Source: Bacillota bacterium (GTDB lineage Bacteria > Bacillota > Clostridia > Lachnospirales > Lachnospiraceae). From it: a stretch of 39,197 nt of DNA. The translations under genes and the position numbers were made by a program. The stretch is taken from the NCBI GenBank assembly GCA_023434365.1, contig JAEYSV010000051.1, positions 1 to 39,197 of the forward strand, read 5' to 3'. The stretch's first letter is position 1; the number at the start of each line of letters is the position of its first letter. Positions 26,669 through 34,770 of this stretch are shown here, piece by piece. The notes under the pieces are model-generated. The model was not told where the DNA came from. It worked only from the letters and a program-made list of their open reading frames with translations, and searched no databases.

Positions 26669-27982
26669 CTATTTTACTACTTTAACAAACACCTTTTTAC
26701 CAATTCTAATAATATCCCCATGAAATAGTACTGTCTGCAAATCTGTAGTTACCTCATCATTTATTCTGACTCCACCCTGAGATATTAACCTGCGAAATGC
26801 TGACCCTGATTCTACGTAGTGGTACTGAACTAAGAGAGGAATAATCTGTATTAGCAGGTCCTCTTCAAGTCCAATCACTAACTCTGGAACATCCGATGGA
26901 CTGCCTTTCTTAGAAAAGGCTTCCTCAAAGAATTTTTTAGCCTCTGACACCTTTTCACTCGAATGGTAATATCCCGTGATAATCTCTGCTAGAATAAGTT
27001 TCTCATCCCTTGGATTGGCTCCCATCGAAAGTCTGTTAGCTACCTCCTTAATCGTTGCTGGAGCAATGTCCGTCACCAGATCATAGTAAGTGATAATCAG
27101 GTCATCTGGAATCTCCATTACTTTCTTGAACATTACTTCCGCCTTTTCGTATAGTCCAATATAGTTCCCCAAACTTTTACTCATCTTTTCTTTTCCATCA
27201 AGACCTGGCAAAATCGGCATAAAGATTGCTACCTGCTCTTCCATCTGAAGGCTCTTCATTAAATTTCTTCCCATTAATATATTAAATGTCTGATCGGTTC
27301 CACCTAGTTCAATGTCAGCTTTGATTTCCACACTATCATATGCCTGCATCAGCGGGTAAAAGAATTCATGTAATCCAATTGGCACACCCGCACGGTAGCG
27401 ATTATTAAAATCATCACGTTCTAACAACCTGGCAATCGTCGTTGTCATAGCTAATTGGAGCACTTGCTCAAAGTTTAACTCCTTAAGCCATTCGCTATTA
27501 AATCGAATCGTTGTTTTTTCTTCATCAAGTACATGAAAAACTTGCGTTGCATAAGTTTTAGCATTCAATATAACTTCTTCCTCACTCAGCGCATTACGCT
27601 TTTTACTCCTCCCAGTTGGATCACCAATCCTTCCTGTAAAATCACCAATAATGATTACCGCATGATGCCCCATATCCTGCATCTGACGAATCTTACGAAG
27701 AACAACGCTGTGCCCAAGATGAAGATCCGGCGCACTAGGATCAAGGCCAAGCTTAATCACAAGCGGCTTTCCAGAACTTAAGGACTTTTCAATCTTACGT
27801 CTCAACTCCCCATCCTCAATCACTTGGATGGCCCCCTTCTTAATCATCTGATACTGCTCCTCCACCCTCTTATCAAACTCCTCAGATGACCAATCACTCC
27901 CACTAAGCTTATCAACCTTCTCATTATTCCTATCATTTACATTCATCATCTCATTCTCCTTTGCCATATCCTTCTCATTCAT
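26669..27982 (-). CDS. tyrS: Tyrosyl-tRNA synthetase (TyrZ-type)
   Basis: Class I aminoacyl-tRNA synthetase that charges tRNA-Tyr. The ATP-binding HLGH (88-91) and a canonical KMSKS (266-270, followed by LGNY) are present; the KMSKS form, rather than KFGKT, marks the TyrZ-type subgroup found beside or in place of TyrS in Firmicutes. A C-terminal S4 RNA-binding domain covers about residues 385-437. The first 30 residues are hydrophilic, Asn/Glu-rich and not part of the family domain. The ATG at 27982 has GGAAGGG 12 bases off; the double ATG at 27949 has AAAGGAG at six bases and may be the true start. Expression is governed by the T-box leader upstream. Confidence 0.95.
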   Translation of the reverse strand: MNEKDMAKENEMMNVNDRNNEKVDKLSGSDWSSEEFDKRVEEQYQMIKKGAIQVIEDGELRRKIEKSLSSGKPLVIKLGLDPSAPDLHLGHSVVLRKIRQMQDMGHHAVIIIGDFTGRIGDPTGRSKKRNALSEEEVILNAKTYATQVFHVLDEEKTTIRFNSEWLKELNFEQVLQLAMTTTIARLLERDDFNNRYRAGVPIGLHEFFYPLMQAYDSVEIKADIELGGTDQTFNILMGRNLMKSLQMEEQVAIFMPILPGLDGKEKMSKSLGNYIGLYEKAEVMFKKVMEIPDDLIITYYDLVTDIAPATIKEVANRLSMGANPRDEKLILAEIITGYYHSSEKVSEAKKFFEEAFSKKGSPSDVPELVIGLEEDLLIQIIPLLVQYHYVESGSAFRRLISQGGVRINDEVTTDLQTVLFHGDIIRIGKKVFVKVVK

Positions 27983-28051
27983 CTTTCAACACATCCCTTC
28001 CTAATCTCTAATCATATTCATCATAACACTTCTTACATAACCAACTACACA

Positions 28052-28173
28052 ACTACGACTTCGTCCAAGCGAGAGCGCGTTGCGAATAAAATATGTTTTA
28101 TCCTGCTTTCCACAACCCCAAGTGCAAATTGCCACCCACAACTCCCAAGAATTTTGGCTTCAAACCGTTTATA
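28052..28173 (+). repeat. Dispersed repeat, copy A
   Basis: Its first 57 bases (28052-28108) are identical to 28334-28390. After a short variable part come AAGTGCAAATTGCC and a stretch ending TCAAACCGT..ATA, also shared. It carries no credible gene, though one frame of the complement is open for 63 codons across copies A and B. Confidence 0.9.
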
Positions 28174-28183
28174 AACACCTCGC

Positions 28184-28296
28184 GATGCAGGTTTGAGGGC
28201 AAAATCCACCAAGAACTTGAATTTGGCAATTTGCACTCACCAACTCTATTAAGCAAGGATGAAACATATTTTGATTCGCAACTGTTACGAAGACGT
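28184..28296 (-). repeat. Dispersed repeat, inverted diverged copy B
   Basis: Read on the minus strand it follows the order of copies A and C: CGTCTTCG, GTTGCGAAT, AAATATGTTTCATCC, GTGCAAATTGCC, then GGATTTTG and TCAAACC. It faces copy A tail to tail, so A and B together form a palindrome of about 245 bases with the AGTGCAAATTGCC blocks (28121-28133 and 28225-28237) as inner arms. Confidence 0.8.
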
Positions 28297-28299
28297 TGG

Positions 28300-28332
28300 T
28301 ACTTAGGACACGTACTTTGTGTCCTTACGTAC
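28300..28332 (-). repeat. Perfect small hairpin between repeat copies
   Basis: AGGACAC and GTGTCCT arms around a 7-base loop, extended by GTAC on both sides. It lies between copies B and C and would fold in the tyrS transcript. No T run follows on the minus strand, so it is not a terminator. Confidence 0.65.
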
Positions 28333-28333
28333 C

Positions 28334-28455
28334 ACTACGACTTCGTCCAAGCGAGAGCGCGTTGCGAATAAAATATGTTTTATCCTGCTTACTACAACCC
28401 AAGTGCAAATTGCCGCCAACAACTCATTAGGATTTTGTCATCAAACCGTCCATAG
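28334..28455 (+). repeat. Dispersed repeat, copy C
   Basis: Direct copy of A, 282 bases away, with 57 identical bases followed by a similar second half with one single-base gap. It ends 11 bases before the T run of the tyrS T-box terminator. Confidence 0.9.
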
Positions 28456-28465
28456 CCACAAACGC

Positions 28466-28496
28466 AAAAAAAACCCTCGTCCGATAAGGACGAGGG
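28466..28496 (-). terminator. T-box terminator of tyrS
   Basis: Nine-base perfect G/C-rich stem (CCCTCGTCC and its complement, 28496-28488 and 28482-28474), 5-base loop, then eight T on the minus strand (28473-28466). It follows the T-box motif by eight bases and is the element that uncharged tRNA-Tyr would prevent from forming. Confidence 0.93.
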
Positions 28497-28780
28497 CATA
28501 ATCTCGTGGTACCACCTTAACTTCACAAACTGCTTACGCAGCTTGCCTCTTCAAGTACTCTGTTAAAAACAGGTTATACTCTAGCACGGTAACGTGTGCA
28601 GGATACGTCGCAGCCTACTTTCCATACCCATCATGTAAATGATAGAAGTTTCAGTGCGAAGCTCAAAGAGGTATTCGTAATAAGTCCATTGCCTGCACCT
28701 CTCATCAACCGGTAACTTTCTGTAAGCCGTTCCTATCACTACTTATTCTTTTCATAGCCTTTATAATTGGTTATTTAATT
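28466..28780 (-). promoter_or_regulatory. T-box riboswitch leader of tyrS
   Basis: The leader is about 315 bases from the predicted start to the terminator. The T-box motif AAGGTGGTACCACG (28518-28505) has UGGU, complementary to ACCA of a tRNA with discriminator A, as expected for tRNA-Tyr. Candidate specifier UAC triplets lie at 28673-28671 and 28679-28677 on the 3' side of a long stem I region. Uncharged tRNA-Tyr should allow readthrough into tyrS. The specifier assignment is by eye and needs folding; the class assignment is firm. The leader is separated from the gene by about 480 bases of repeat DNA. Confidence 0.93.
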
Positions 28781-28786
28781 GTGGGT

Positions 28787-28815
28787 ATTATAGCACCCAA
28801 AGTATCAGGTGTCAA
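28787..28815 (-). promoter_or_regulatory. Promoter of the tyrS transcript
   Basis: Consensus -35 TTGACA (28815-28810), 17-base spacer, extended -10 TGCTATAAT (TATAAT at 28792-28787). The -35 starts ten bases past the stop of the preceding secreted-protein gene. The start would be near 28780. Confidence 0.9.
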
Positions 28816-28824
28816 GACTTTTGC

Positions 28825-29868
28825 CTATTTAACCTTAATTGTTTTCGTTTGACTCTTGTGTTTAACTGCATCTTCAGCCTGCATAATTATTTTTGTTCCT
28901 TTTTTCAATTTTGGTGTTGAAATAGTAAAAACTCCATTATCTCTAGTAACCGCCTTATAGGTCTTCTTTCCAATTTTCGCATAAACTAATACACCCGCTT
29001 CTGCATTACCTACTATTTTAGTAGTTCCCTTTTTATATGCTGTTGGTACTGGAGTCTTTGGTTTCTTTTTATCAATGTTTGTAACTTCGATAACTTTATG
29101 AGAGCAGTTTCCCAAACTATCTTTTATACGAACTGTATATTTCCCGTTCGTTTTTACAGTATATGTATTACCGTCCAACAGATAATTTATGTTCCAATAT
29201 GGAGATTTGGCGTCCATTACTCCTTCTTTAACATAAATTTCAGCATCTGGATCGTATGTCTTTACCGTTAACTTAACATTACTTGTCGTAGTTTTAGTGA
29301 TATTCTTAGTCACCGTAAACTTAGTGGTATTAGTACAAGGTGTATATCCCACCGCAAAACTAACTTTATTACTCATATCTTTTAAGTATGAGCCATATAC
29401 ACAAGCCTGTACCTCAAGATAATAAGTACCTTTTTTTAGGAAGACTCTTTTATCAACAGTCTCACTTTTGCTAAGCCCTACCCTTTCAAAAGCAACGGAA
29501 CTCATTTCACTGTTATAAAACAAAGTGCATCTAGGATATAAGTCATATGCATATTCTGGATAACCCTCACCATCAACATTTCCGTACCTTAAAGTAACGA
29601 TACTATCAATAGGTAAAGTAAATTTAAAATAAGTATTATTTTTCTGCTTAGTAGTATTGTTATACGAAATTGAGCTTGTAGCAATCAGATTGATATTTTT
29701 TATAAAACTATCTTCTGTCGCTCCTTTATTCGCAATCACAAATGGTTTTGTATCAATAAACTGTACCCCATCCGCCTTTACTTTTGGTGTTGTTTGTCCA
29801 AATACCCCTACCACCAAAGCAAGACATAATAAAGCAAATACCAACAACTTACTCTTTTTCAATTCCAT
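28825..29868 (-). CDS. Secreted protein with a C-terminal bacterial Ig-like domain
   Basis: An N-terminal signal peptide (Lys-rich start, hydrophobic core about 8-23, likely cleavage after KVKA near 32) precedes about 150 residues resembling a beta-sandwich with FKFTLPIDSIVTLRY and GTYYLEV, like pre-peptidase C-terminal domains. Next is a Thr-rich region with NGKYTVRIKDSLGN (about 240), then a C-terminal Ig-like domain of the Big type (about 275-347: GTTKIVGNAEAGVLVYAKI, DNGVFTI). No catalytic domain or sortase motif is seen, so surface or matrix binding is a guess. The ATG at 29868 is only two bases from GGGAGG; the TTG two codons later is better spaced (eight) and may be used. It has its own promoter. 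Confidence 0.75.
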   Translation of the reverse strand: MELKKSKLLVFALLCLALVVGVFGQTTPKVKADGVQFIDTKPFVIANKGATEDSFIKNINLIATSSISYNNTTKQKNNTYFKFTLPIDSIVTLRYGNVDGEGYPEYAYDLYPRCTLFYNSEMSSVAFERVGLSKSETVDKRVFLKKGTYYLEVQACVYGSYLKDMSNKVSFAVGYTPCTNTTKFTVTKNITKTTTSNVKLTVKTYDPDAEIYVKEGVMDAKSPYWNINYLLDGNTYTVKTNGKYTVRIKDSLGNCSHKVIEVTNIDKKKPKTPVPTAYKKGTTKIVGNAEAGVLVYAKIGKKTYKAVTRDNGVFTISTPKLKKGTKIIMQAEDAVKHKSQTKTIKVK

Positions 29869-29903
29869 ATCCTCCCTTATTTGATAAATTCAATAACAAA
29901 ATA

Positions 29904-29933
29904 ATTATATAATTACTTTCCTTAAATTGTCAA
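29904..29933 (-). promoter_or_regulatory. Promoter of the secreted Ig-like protein gene
   Basis: Perfect -35 TTGACA (29933-29928) and perfect -10 TATAAT (29909-29904) with an 18-base spacer, about 35 bases upstream of the start codon. It points to strong, independent transcription. Confidence 0.85.
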
Positions 29934-29998
29934 TAACAGTATTGTTATGGGGAGATTGAGAAATGTTCAAATTATGATATTGGGTATCACAACAATAA

Positions 29999-30039
29999 GG
30001 AGTAGTCCTCATTCCATAAGATGAAATTCGGACTACTCC
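29999..30039 (-). terminator. Terminator hairpin after the DUF4914 gene
   Basis: Perfect 10-bp arms (GGAGTAGTCC and GGACTACTCC) with an inner region that also pairs (TTTCAT/ATGGAA), followed on the minus strand by TTATTGTTG. The T run is interrupted, so termination strength is uncertain. It lies about 40 bases past the stop. Confidence 0.7.
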
Positions 30040-30078
30040 AATTATTTTTATTAACCAAAAATCAGAAATTAATTCTTA

Positions 30079-31953
30079 TTAATATCTCATAGGAATGAAT
30101 TGAGTAAGTTCTTCAAGACTTCCATCGCGTAAGAAGCATTCTATAATTTCTTTTCCAAGTGGATTTAAGTCATCAGTTAAGAACTGCTGTAATTCCTTTT
30201 TAAAGAAATCAGTTAAAATCTTCGCACCTTTATCGTAGCCTTCCGTTCCTAATTCAGATTGCATTTCAGGTTGTAAGAATGCTTTTCTGATATATTGACC
30301 GTCAATCTTTAACGAATCAAGACAATATCCAAGTAACGTACAACGAGAATCAACTAATGTCTCTGGTTTAAATTTGGCACCACCACGTCTTGCGATATAC
30401 TCTCTTGCAATCCATTGAGGCATGAAGCTAACTTCATATGCGCCAATATGTTGGTTAGGAATCAATACATATCTCGTACTAGGAGAATTGATAATCTGTT
30501 CTAATAACAAGTTCGCTTGTGTTACTTTTTTTCCTGTTGCAAATGGCCAGTAAGATCCAACACCTTCACTACTCATTCCTTTAGAAGAAATGATACTTGG
30601 GTTGTTAAATCCTCTAGGTGCAACAAGACGCCAGATCCAAGCAAGAGCTGGTGGCAACACATGCATAATACCAAGAATACCATAGTTAGGATTTTTGTTA
30701 GTACTTGGTGGAACTCGAACTCCAAAGCTTCGTACATCAACCTCCACACAATCATTCACAATATCATTTACCATTTCTCTTGGGAGAATAACACGTGGGT
30801 TCGGACAAGGTGTTCCATCGGAATCCAATGTATGTTCCCATGGCAGACATGTGGAGTTTGGAGCACCATCCATATTAAAGAATACAAGTGGTTTACTAGG
30901 TTGAATAATACTTTTCTCAAGATGAGGAGTAACACCATATTCCGTAATATGGTCAACACGTAAAAACCAGCCTGCTTCTGCATCTCTGATTACTAACTTA
31001 CTATTCTCCTGTTGCATTGCTTTATTGCTAAGTGCCATATCATCTGTAATTGGTCTTAATGCACAGGTTTCATTCAAATCAAGATATGTTTTTTCACCAG
31101 TAACTGTATTTCTTGCCATTACAATTCTCTGATCCATCTCACGATGAATTGGCTCAAGCATCTCACTCTTACCACCGCCACTTGCACCTTCATGCATAAT
31201 AACGATTTCATTATCATATGGAGTAATTACTTTAACAGCAGAAGTATGACAGGTTACCCATCCTTCTCTTTCACCAATGTCTAACAGCACGCTGTAAATA
31301 CCTTTTTTAGCACTTGGTCCTGGATACAGATTATAGGAAAATACTTCATGAACGTCGCCACGATTATGAACAACCACTTGTTTGCCATTAAAGTGAGTAT
31401 GACGAAATGGTGGTGCTACATATACGATTGCTTTAGGTTCAAAACCTTCTTCGACTTCATCATATGATAAAAACCCTTGTAAATCATGCACTCCACAAGC
31501 AAAGAAAGCAGCATTTTTTGGAACAATCAACAATGCTTCGTAACCAAAATCTTTTCCACCAGCCATAAATGGTAGAATAAGTAAATCCTGTTTTTTCAAC
31601 CAGTTGAAAGTTTCTTTTCTAAGCTTAGAAAAGTCCGAACCAAACTTTTGTTTATATTGTGGTTTGTCAGTCGGCAAGTTATCACCGATAACCATAGAAT
31701 TAGGATCTCTTCTTCTCATATAATCTTCAACATAGTTTACCGCAATACCATTTTTACAGCGCGTAACCGTAGCTTCCACTACTTTGCCCATCTTTTCAAT
31801 CTGATAAGCAACTTCGTAGCAATCAATTTGTTCATGACCTAATGCATCACGAAACAGCTGGTCACGATTCTTTGGATAAGTTAATGAATTACAGGACAAC
31901 AGTACATCCTTTACTTCCTGTTCTAGTTTTAGTTTCTTTAAAATTGTTGACAT
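30079..31953 (-). CDS. DUF4914 family protein, PEP-carboxykinase-like P-loop
   Basis: A 624-residue cytoplasmic protein that I recognise as DUF4914, a family without an established function. A nucleotide-binding loop GASGGGKS (256-263) lies in IVIMHEGASGGGKSEML, with TCHTSAVKVITPYDNE before it. Later segments such as APRGFNNP and GVGSYWPFATGKKV recall PEP carboxykinase architecture, suggesting an ATP-dependent enzyme of that superfamily; this is inference. No signal peptide or membrane segment is seen. It is a single-gene unit with its own promoter, a leader with a terminator-like hairpin, and a terminator after it. Start ATG with GAGAGGT upstream. Confidence 0.85.
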   Translation of the reverse strand: MSTILKKLKLEQEVKDVLLSCNSLTYPKNRDQLFRDALGHEQIDCYEVAYQIEKMGKVVEATVTRCKNGIAVNYVEDYMRRRDPNSMVIGDNLPTDKPQYKQKFGSDFSKLRKETFNWLKKQDLLILPFMAGGKDFGYEALLIVPKNAAFFACGVHDLQGFLSYDEVEEGFEPKAIVYVAPPFRHTHFNGKQVVVHNRGDVHEVFSYNLYPGPSAKKGIYSVLLDIGEREGWVTCHTSAVKVITPYDNEIVIMHEGASGGGKSEMLEPIHREMDQRIVMARNTVTGEKTYLDLNETCALRPITDDMALSNKAMQQENSKLVIRDAEAGWFLRVDHITEYGVTPHLEKSIIQPSKPLVFFNMDGAPNSTCLPWEHTLDSDGTPCPNPRVILPREMVNDIVNDCVEVDVRSFGVRVPPSTNKNPNYGILGIMHVLPPALAWIWRLVAPRGFNNPSIISSKGMSSEGVGSYWPFATGKKVTQANLLLEQIINSPSTRYVLIPNQHIGAYEVSFMPQWIAREYIARRGGAKFKPETLVDSRCTLLGYCLDSLKIDGQYIRKAFLQPEMQSELGTEGYDKGAKILTDFFKKELQQFLTDDLNPLGKEIIECFLRDGSLEELTQFIPMRY

Positions 31954-32135
31954 ATGCTTACCTCTCTATCTCCTGTTTTTGTTTGTTTAGGTTATCTGTT
32001 CATGAAAAATGCAAAGCACTTGTCTGCGAAACAAAAAAACCGGTATTCATGCAAAAACGCATGAATACCGGTTTACTTACAACCTAGCACGCTAGTTTAG
32101 CTCGTCTTCCGATTTACACAGGTTATTAATGTGTT
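31954..32135 (-). promoter_or_regulatory. Leader of the DUF4914 gene with internal terminator, candidate attenuator
   Basis: About 180 bases lie between the predicted start and the gene, with a terminator in the middle. Upstream of it on the minus strand the leader can form short hairpins (ACACA/TGTGT; AACTAGC/GCTAGGTT; GGTT/AACC). No T-box motif or known riboswitch signature was recognised, and no leader peptide is obvious. The arrangement is that of an attenuated leader; it may instead be the terminator of the upstream operon. Confidence 0.45.
32033..32072 (-). terminator. Strong terminator within the DUF4914 leader
   Basis: A perfect 14-bp stem (ACCGGTATTCATGC and its complement, 32072-32059 and 32052-32039), 6-base loop, then seven T on the minus strand (32039-32033). 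It stands 80 bases before the DUF4914 start codon and downstream of a good promoter. Confidence 0.9.
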
Positions 32136-32140
32136 ACGTC

Positions 32141-32169
32141 ATTATAATTAATTGTCAAGAATCTGACAA
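32141..32169 (-). promoter_or_regulatory. Promoter upstream of the DUF4914 leader
   Basis: -35 TTGTCA (32169-32164), 17-base spacer, perfect -10 TATAAT (32146-32141). A second TTGACA at 32158-32153 has no matching -10. The start would fall near 32135. The remaining 200 bases up to the stop of the preceding gene show nothing I can identify. Confidence 0.7.
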
Positions 32170-32385
32170 ATGACAATCTTATAAAGATTTAATACAATGA
32201 AATATTAAGCAATAATATTGTGCTAGAGTCAGGCTGTCTCAAACTTCCGTTCCCTCTCACTACTTAAATTATAAATCATTATACTGATTAACAAAATAAA
32301 AGTCAACTGCGAGTGTTAAGTAATTTGTAAAATCATAAAAGATGATGGCGATTAATGTATGCCCTGTCAATATTATTAGTATTCA

Positions 32386-34689
32386 CTATTCCCAATATAC
32401 GGAATTGTAATAAGAGTAATAATAAAAATATTCATCAGGGCCAAAGTAATAGCTCGAAGAAGTAATTTTAACCCCTGTCTTTAACAGGATTTCAGCATCT
32501 TGATTAACACTAATACTTTTTCCATCTTGATAACGAAATAATTGACTATTACTGATTCCATCGTTTTTACAATAAAAAATCGTATTTTTATTTGTGACCC
32601 AATAATCAATAACATTCGTATCTATTAGTATTGTTTGTCCATTCTCATCACAATAATACATATCGCTTGAATTTAATAGTTTTTGATAATTAGCCAAATA
32701 AATAAACTCTTTATCCTTTACTGCCCATATTGTGTGAGGCAAAACTTCTTCTTCTATTACCTTTGTTCCATAGTATAAAGTAGCAGGAGGTTGGTCATTG
32801 TTGTTTTCAAACATATAGCAATATGCAAGAGGTTTATCGCCTAATTTAGCGTAGTATTGAGTATCAAATGAATCATATAAATAGTAATCCACTATCCTTC
32901 CAAAGTACAAATCAAGGACATAGATTACGACAAGTTCCCCATTATATCCCTCACTCATTATTTTTTGATAGAGTTCTCCTCCTTTATCAAGCCCCTCTAT
33001 GGATTTGATAACCATAATTTGATTTTTTTCTTTATCATACTCTAGAATACGGTCAACCTCAAGTTCACTTTTCTTGTATAACTTCGTTCCAATCAGACAC
33101 TGGTCATAAAACGCGGAGTATATTAGTTCATATGAAGTCTGGTGCATCATATCTAATGACAATGCCTCATATTCATGCCTACTTATTTTCTTATATTCAT
33201 CTCGTTTTACCTTTAATGTCAAGACTTGTCCATTATCAACCGTAATATAGTTCGGGTTTACCTTAATGTCCGAATAAGTTACAATATCATCCTGGTAGTC
33301 AATTGTCATTTGGTAAACGCCATATTGGAATACTTCCTGTTTCATTAATTGCTCATCGTATACCTCATCTTCACCGACCTCAACCAAATCATTGACTTTA
33401 ATGGACTGCGGATCTGATTCATGTTCATTGAGATACATCAGATAATCAGATCTGCTATCCCAGTAAAAGTAAACAACTCCAGACATAGTACTACTAGTAG
33501 AGTCTGATTCGAGATGTACTAACTCATTACCACTTAAGAAATACATTTCCCTTTTCTCAAGATCCATACTATACGAATGTACATCACCCCATTCTCTACT
33601 AATCATCCTTCTCCCTAAATTAAAGCTGCTAACGATATAGCGGCTAGGCATATTATTTTCTCCATAAACAGGATCATCATCAAACAAATTGCCATAGTTG
33701 ACCAGATCTCCATATTTCACGTTATAGTTTCGTTCTCCAATGATTATCAGTTCCGTTCCGTCCTGCGAAATAAAACTCTCATCGATATTACAGCCATAGT
33801 CATCCATAAATAATATGGCACTCTCTGGATATATCTCCTTCTCAGCGGAATCCTTATCTTCCGAAACATTCTCATAATACTCTAACTGATTTATATTCAC
33901 CCAGTAGAGTTTATTGTCATTTGCAATCTGTAACAACAGATAATTTTCGGGAGTGATTCTATAATCTAATGCCGTACAGCCAATATTATAAGTCTGTCTC
34001 TTCCACAAATCATAAATACATAATGTAGCATTAGTACGCTCTTCTGTTCCAGAATATGTGACAGTCTTTGGATAAACGATATATCTCTTATCATCACTGA
34101 TAAGATACTTTGCCCTATTGTTATAAACTGACAGATTCCCGTCCTGATAAGCCTCTTCTGATAGACACTCCTTCTTACTTCCATCTTCATCACATAGATA
34201 TAACTCTTTCTCATGTACATATACGATAGGATTCTTATACGTAGTTACATCAACTTCTGTATTCTGTTCCTCATGTGTAAATGGTTTCCATACAAAAAAA
34301 ACAAATATAATAAACAAAACTAATGTGATAGTCACGAAGATAGCGATGCCTAGAAACCTTGGCTTTCGGGTTTTAATACTAGTAGTTTGTTCCTTTATCC
34401 CACCTGGCTTGTTATAGTTTATAGCCTTTACTTGTTCCTCATACTGTTGCATCTGCTCCCGATAGGAGTTCATATCGCACTTCGCTATCTTTGAGAATTC
34501 CTCCTCTTTTCCAGAATTGCTACTAAAGGAACCACGATATTGACTATTATCCATAGAATTGCCAACTCCACTGACTTCTGTCTGATTGCGCACCCCATAC
34601 TGAGATAAATCATATGGGTGTCTCATAGAACGATCCTGATAAATGTTGGCACTATTCTTCTTTATCTTTTTGAATTTGATATTTCGCAT
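32386..34689 (-). CDS. Membrane-anchored extracellular repeat protein, paralog 1
   Basis: I do not recognise the family. From the ATG at 34689 (AGGGGG seven bases upstream; the frame is open 18 bases further) the 767-residue protein has a cytoplasmic tail of about 110 residues, one membrane segment (about 112-134, ending VWKPFTH) and a large external domain. Tail residues 17-31 read YQDRSMRHPYDLSQY, shared with paralog 2. The outside domain has many short beta-type strands with aromatic ends; CDEDG (166-170) near its start is echoed by CDENG (680-684) near its end, as in a closed beta-propeller. It ends in a Tyr-rich stretch (YFYYYSYYNSVYWE). It is the last of three tandem paralogs with similar order of blocks. 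Function unknown. Confidence 0.8.
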   Translation of the reverse strand: MRNIKFKKIKKNSANIYQDRSMRHPYDLSQYGVRNQTEVSGVGNSMDNSQYRGSFSSNSGKEEEFSKIAKCDMNSYREQMQQYEEQVKAINYNKPGGIKEQTTSIKTRKPRFLGIAIFVTITLVLFIIFVFFVWKPFTHEEQNTEVDVTTYKNPIVYVHEKELYLCDEDGSKKECLSEEAYQDGNLSVYNNRAKYLISDDKRYIVYPKTVTYSGTEERTNATLCIYDLWKRQTYNIGCTALDYRITPENYLLLQIANDNKLYWVNINQLEYYENVSEDKDSAEKEIYPESAILFMDDYGCNIDESFISQDGTELIIIGERNYNVKYGDLVNYGNLFDDDPVYGENNMPSRYIVSSFNLGRRMISREWGDVHSYSMDLEKREMYFLSGNELVHLESDSTSSTMSGVVYFYWDSRSDYLMYLNEHESDPQSIKVNDLVEVGEDEVYDEQLMKQEVFQYGVYQMTIDYQDDIVTYSDIKVNPNYITVDNGQVLTLKVKRDEYKKISRHEYEALSLDMMHQTSYELIYSAFYDQCLIGTKLYKKSELEVDRILEYDKEKNQIMVIKSIEGLDKGGELYQKIMSEGYNGELVVIYVLDLYFGRIVDYYLYDSFDTQYYAKLGDKPLAYCYMFENNNDQPPATLYYGTKVIEEEVLPHTIWAVKDKEFIYLANYQKLLNSSDMYYCDENGQTILIDTNVIDYWVTNKNTIFYCKNDGISNSQLFRYQDGKSISVNQDAEILLKTGVKITSSSYYFGPDEYFYYYSYYNSVYWE

Positions 34690-34770
34690 GAATATCCCCC
34701 TTGGCATAAGTTTCTGTCATATCCTTCTAGCACTAATCGCCACCTGAAGCAATGATTAAACTGTCTTGCT

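Noticed and set aside
28093..28371. 92-codon plus-strand open frame through the repeat cluster
   Set aside because: It lies within repeat copies and the inverted unit, has no ribosome site and no recognisable domain; treated as repeat DNA.
28052..28455. Insertion sequence with transposase
   Set aside because: No transposase frame or remnant is present; only short palindromic repeats are seen.
28466..28780. tRNA gene or other RNA gene in the tyrS leader
   Set aside because: The fold elements and motif are those of a T-box leader; no cloverleaf was seen. No tRNA or rRNA gene was found anywhere in the window.
30517..30963. 148-codon plus-strand open frame opposite DUF4914
   Set aside because: Shadow of a well-supported minus-strand gene, with low-complexity Cys/Trp/Asn composition and no ribosome site.
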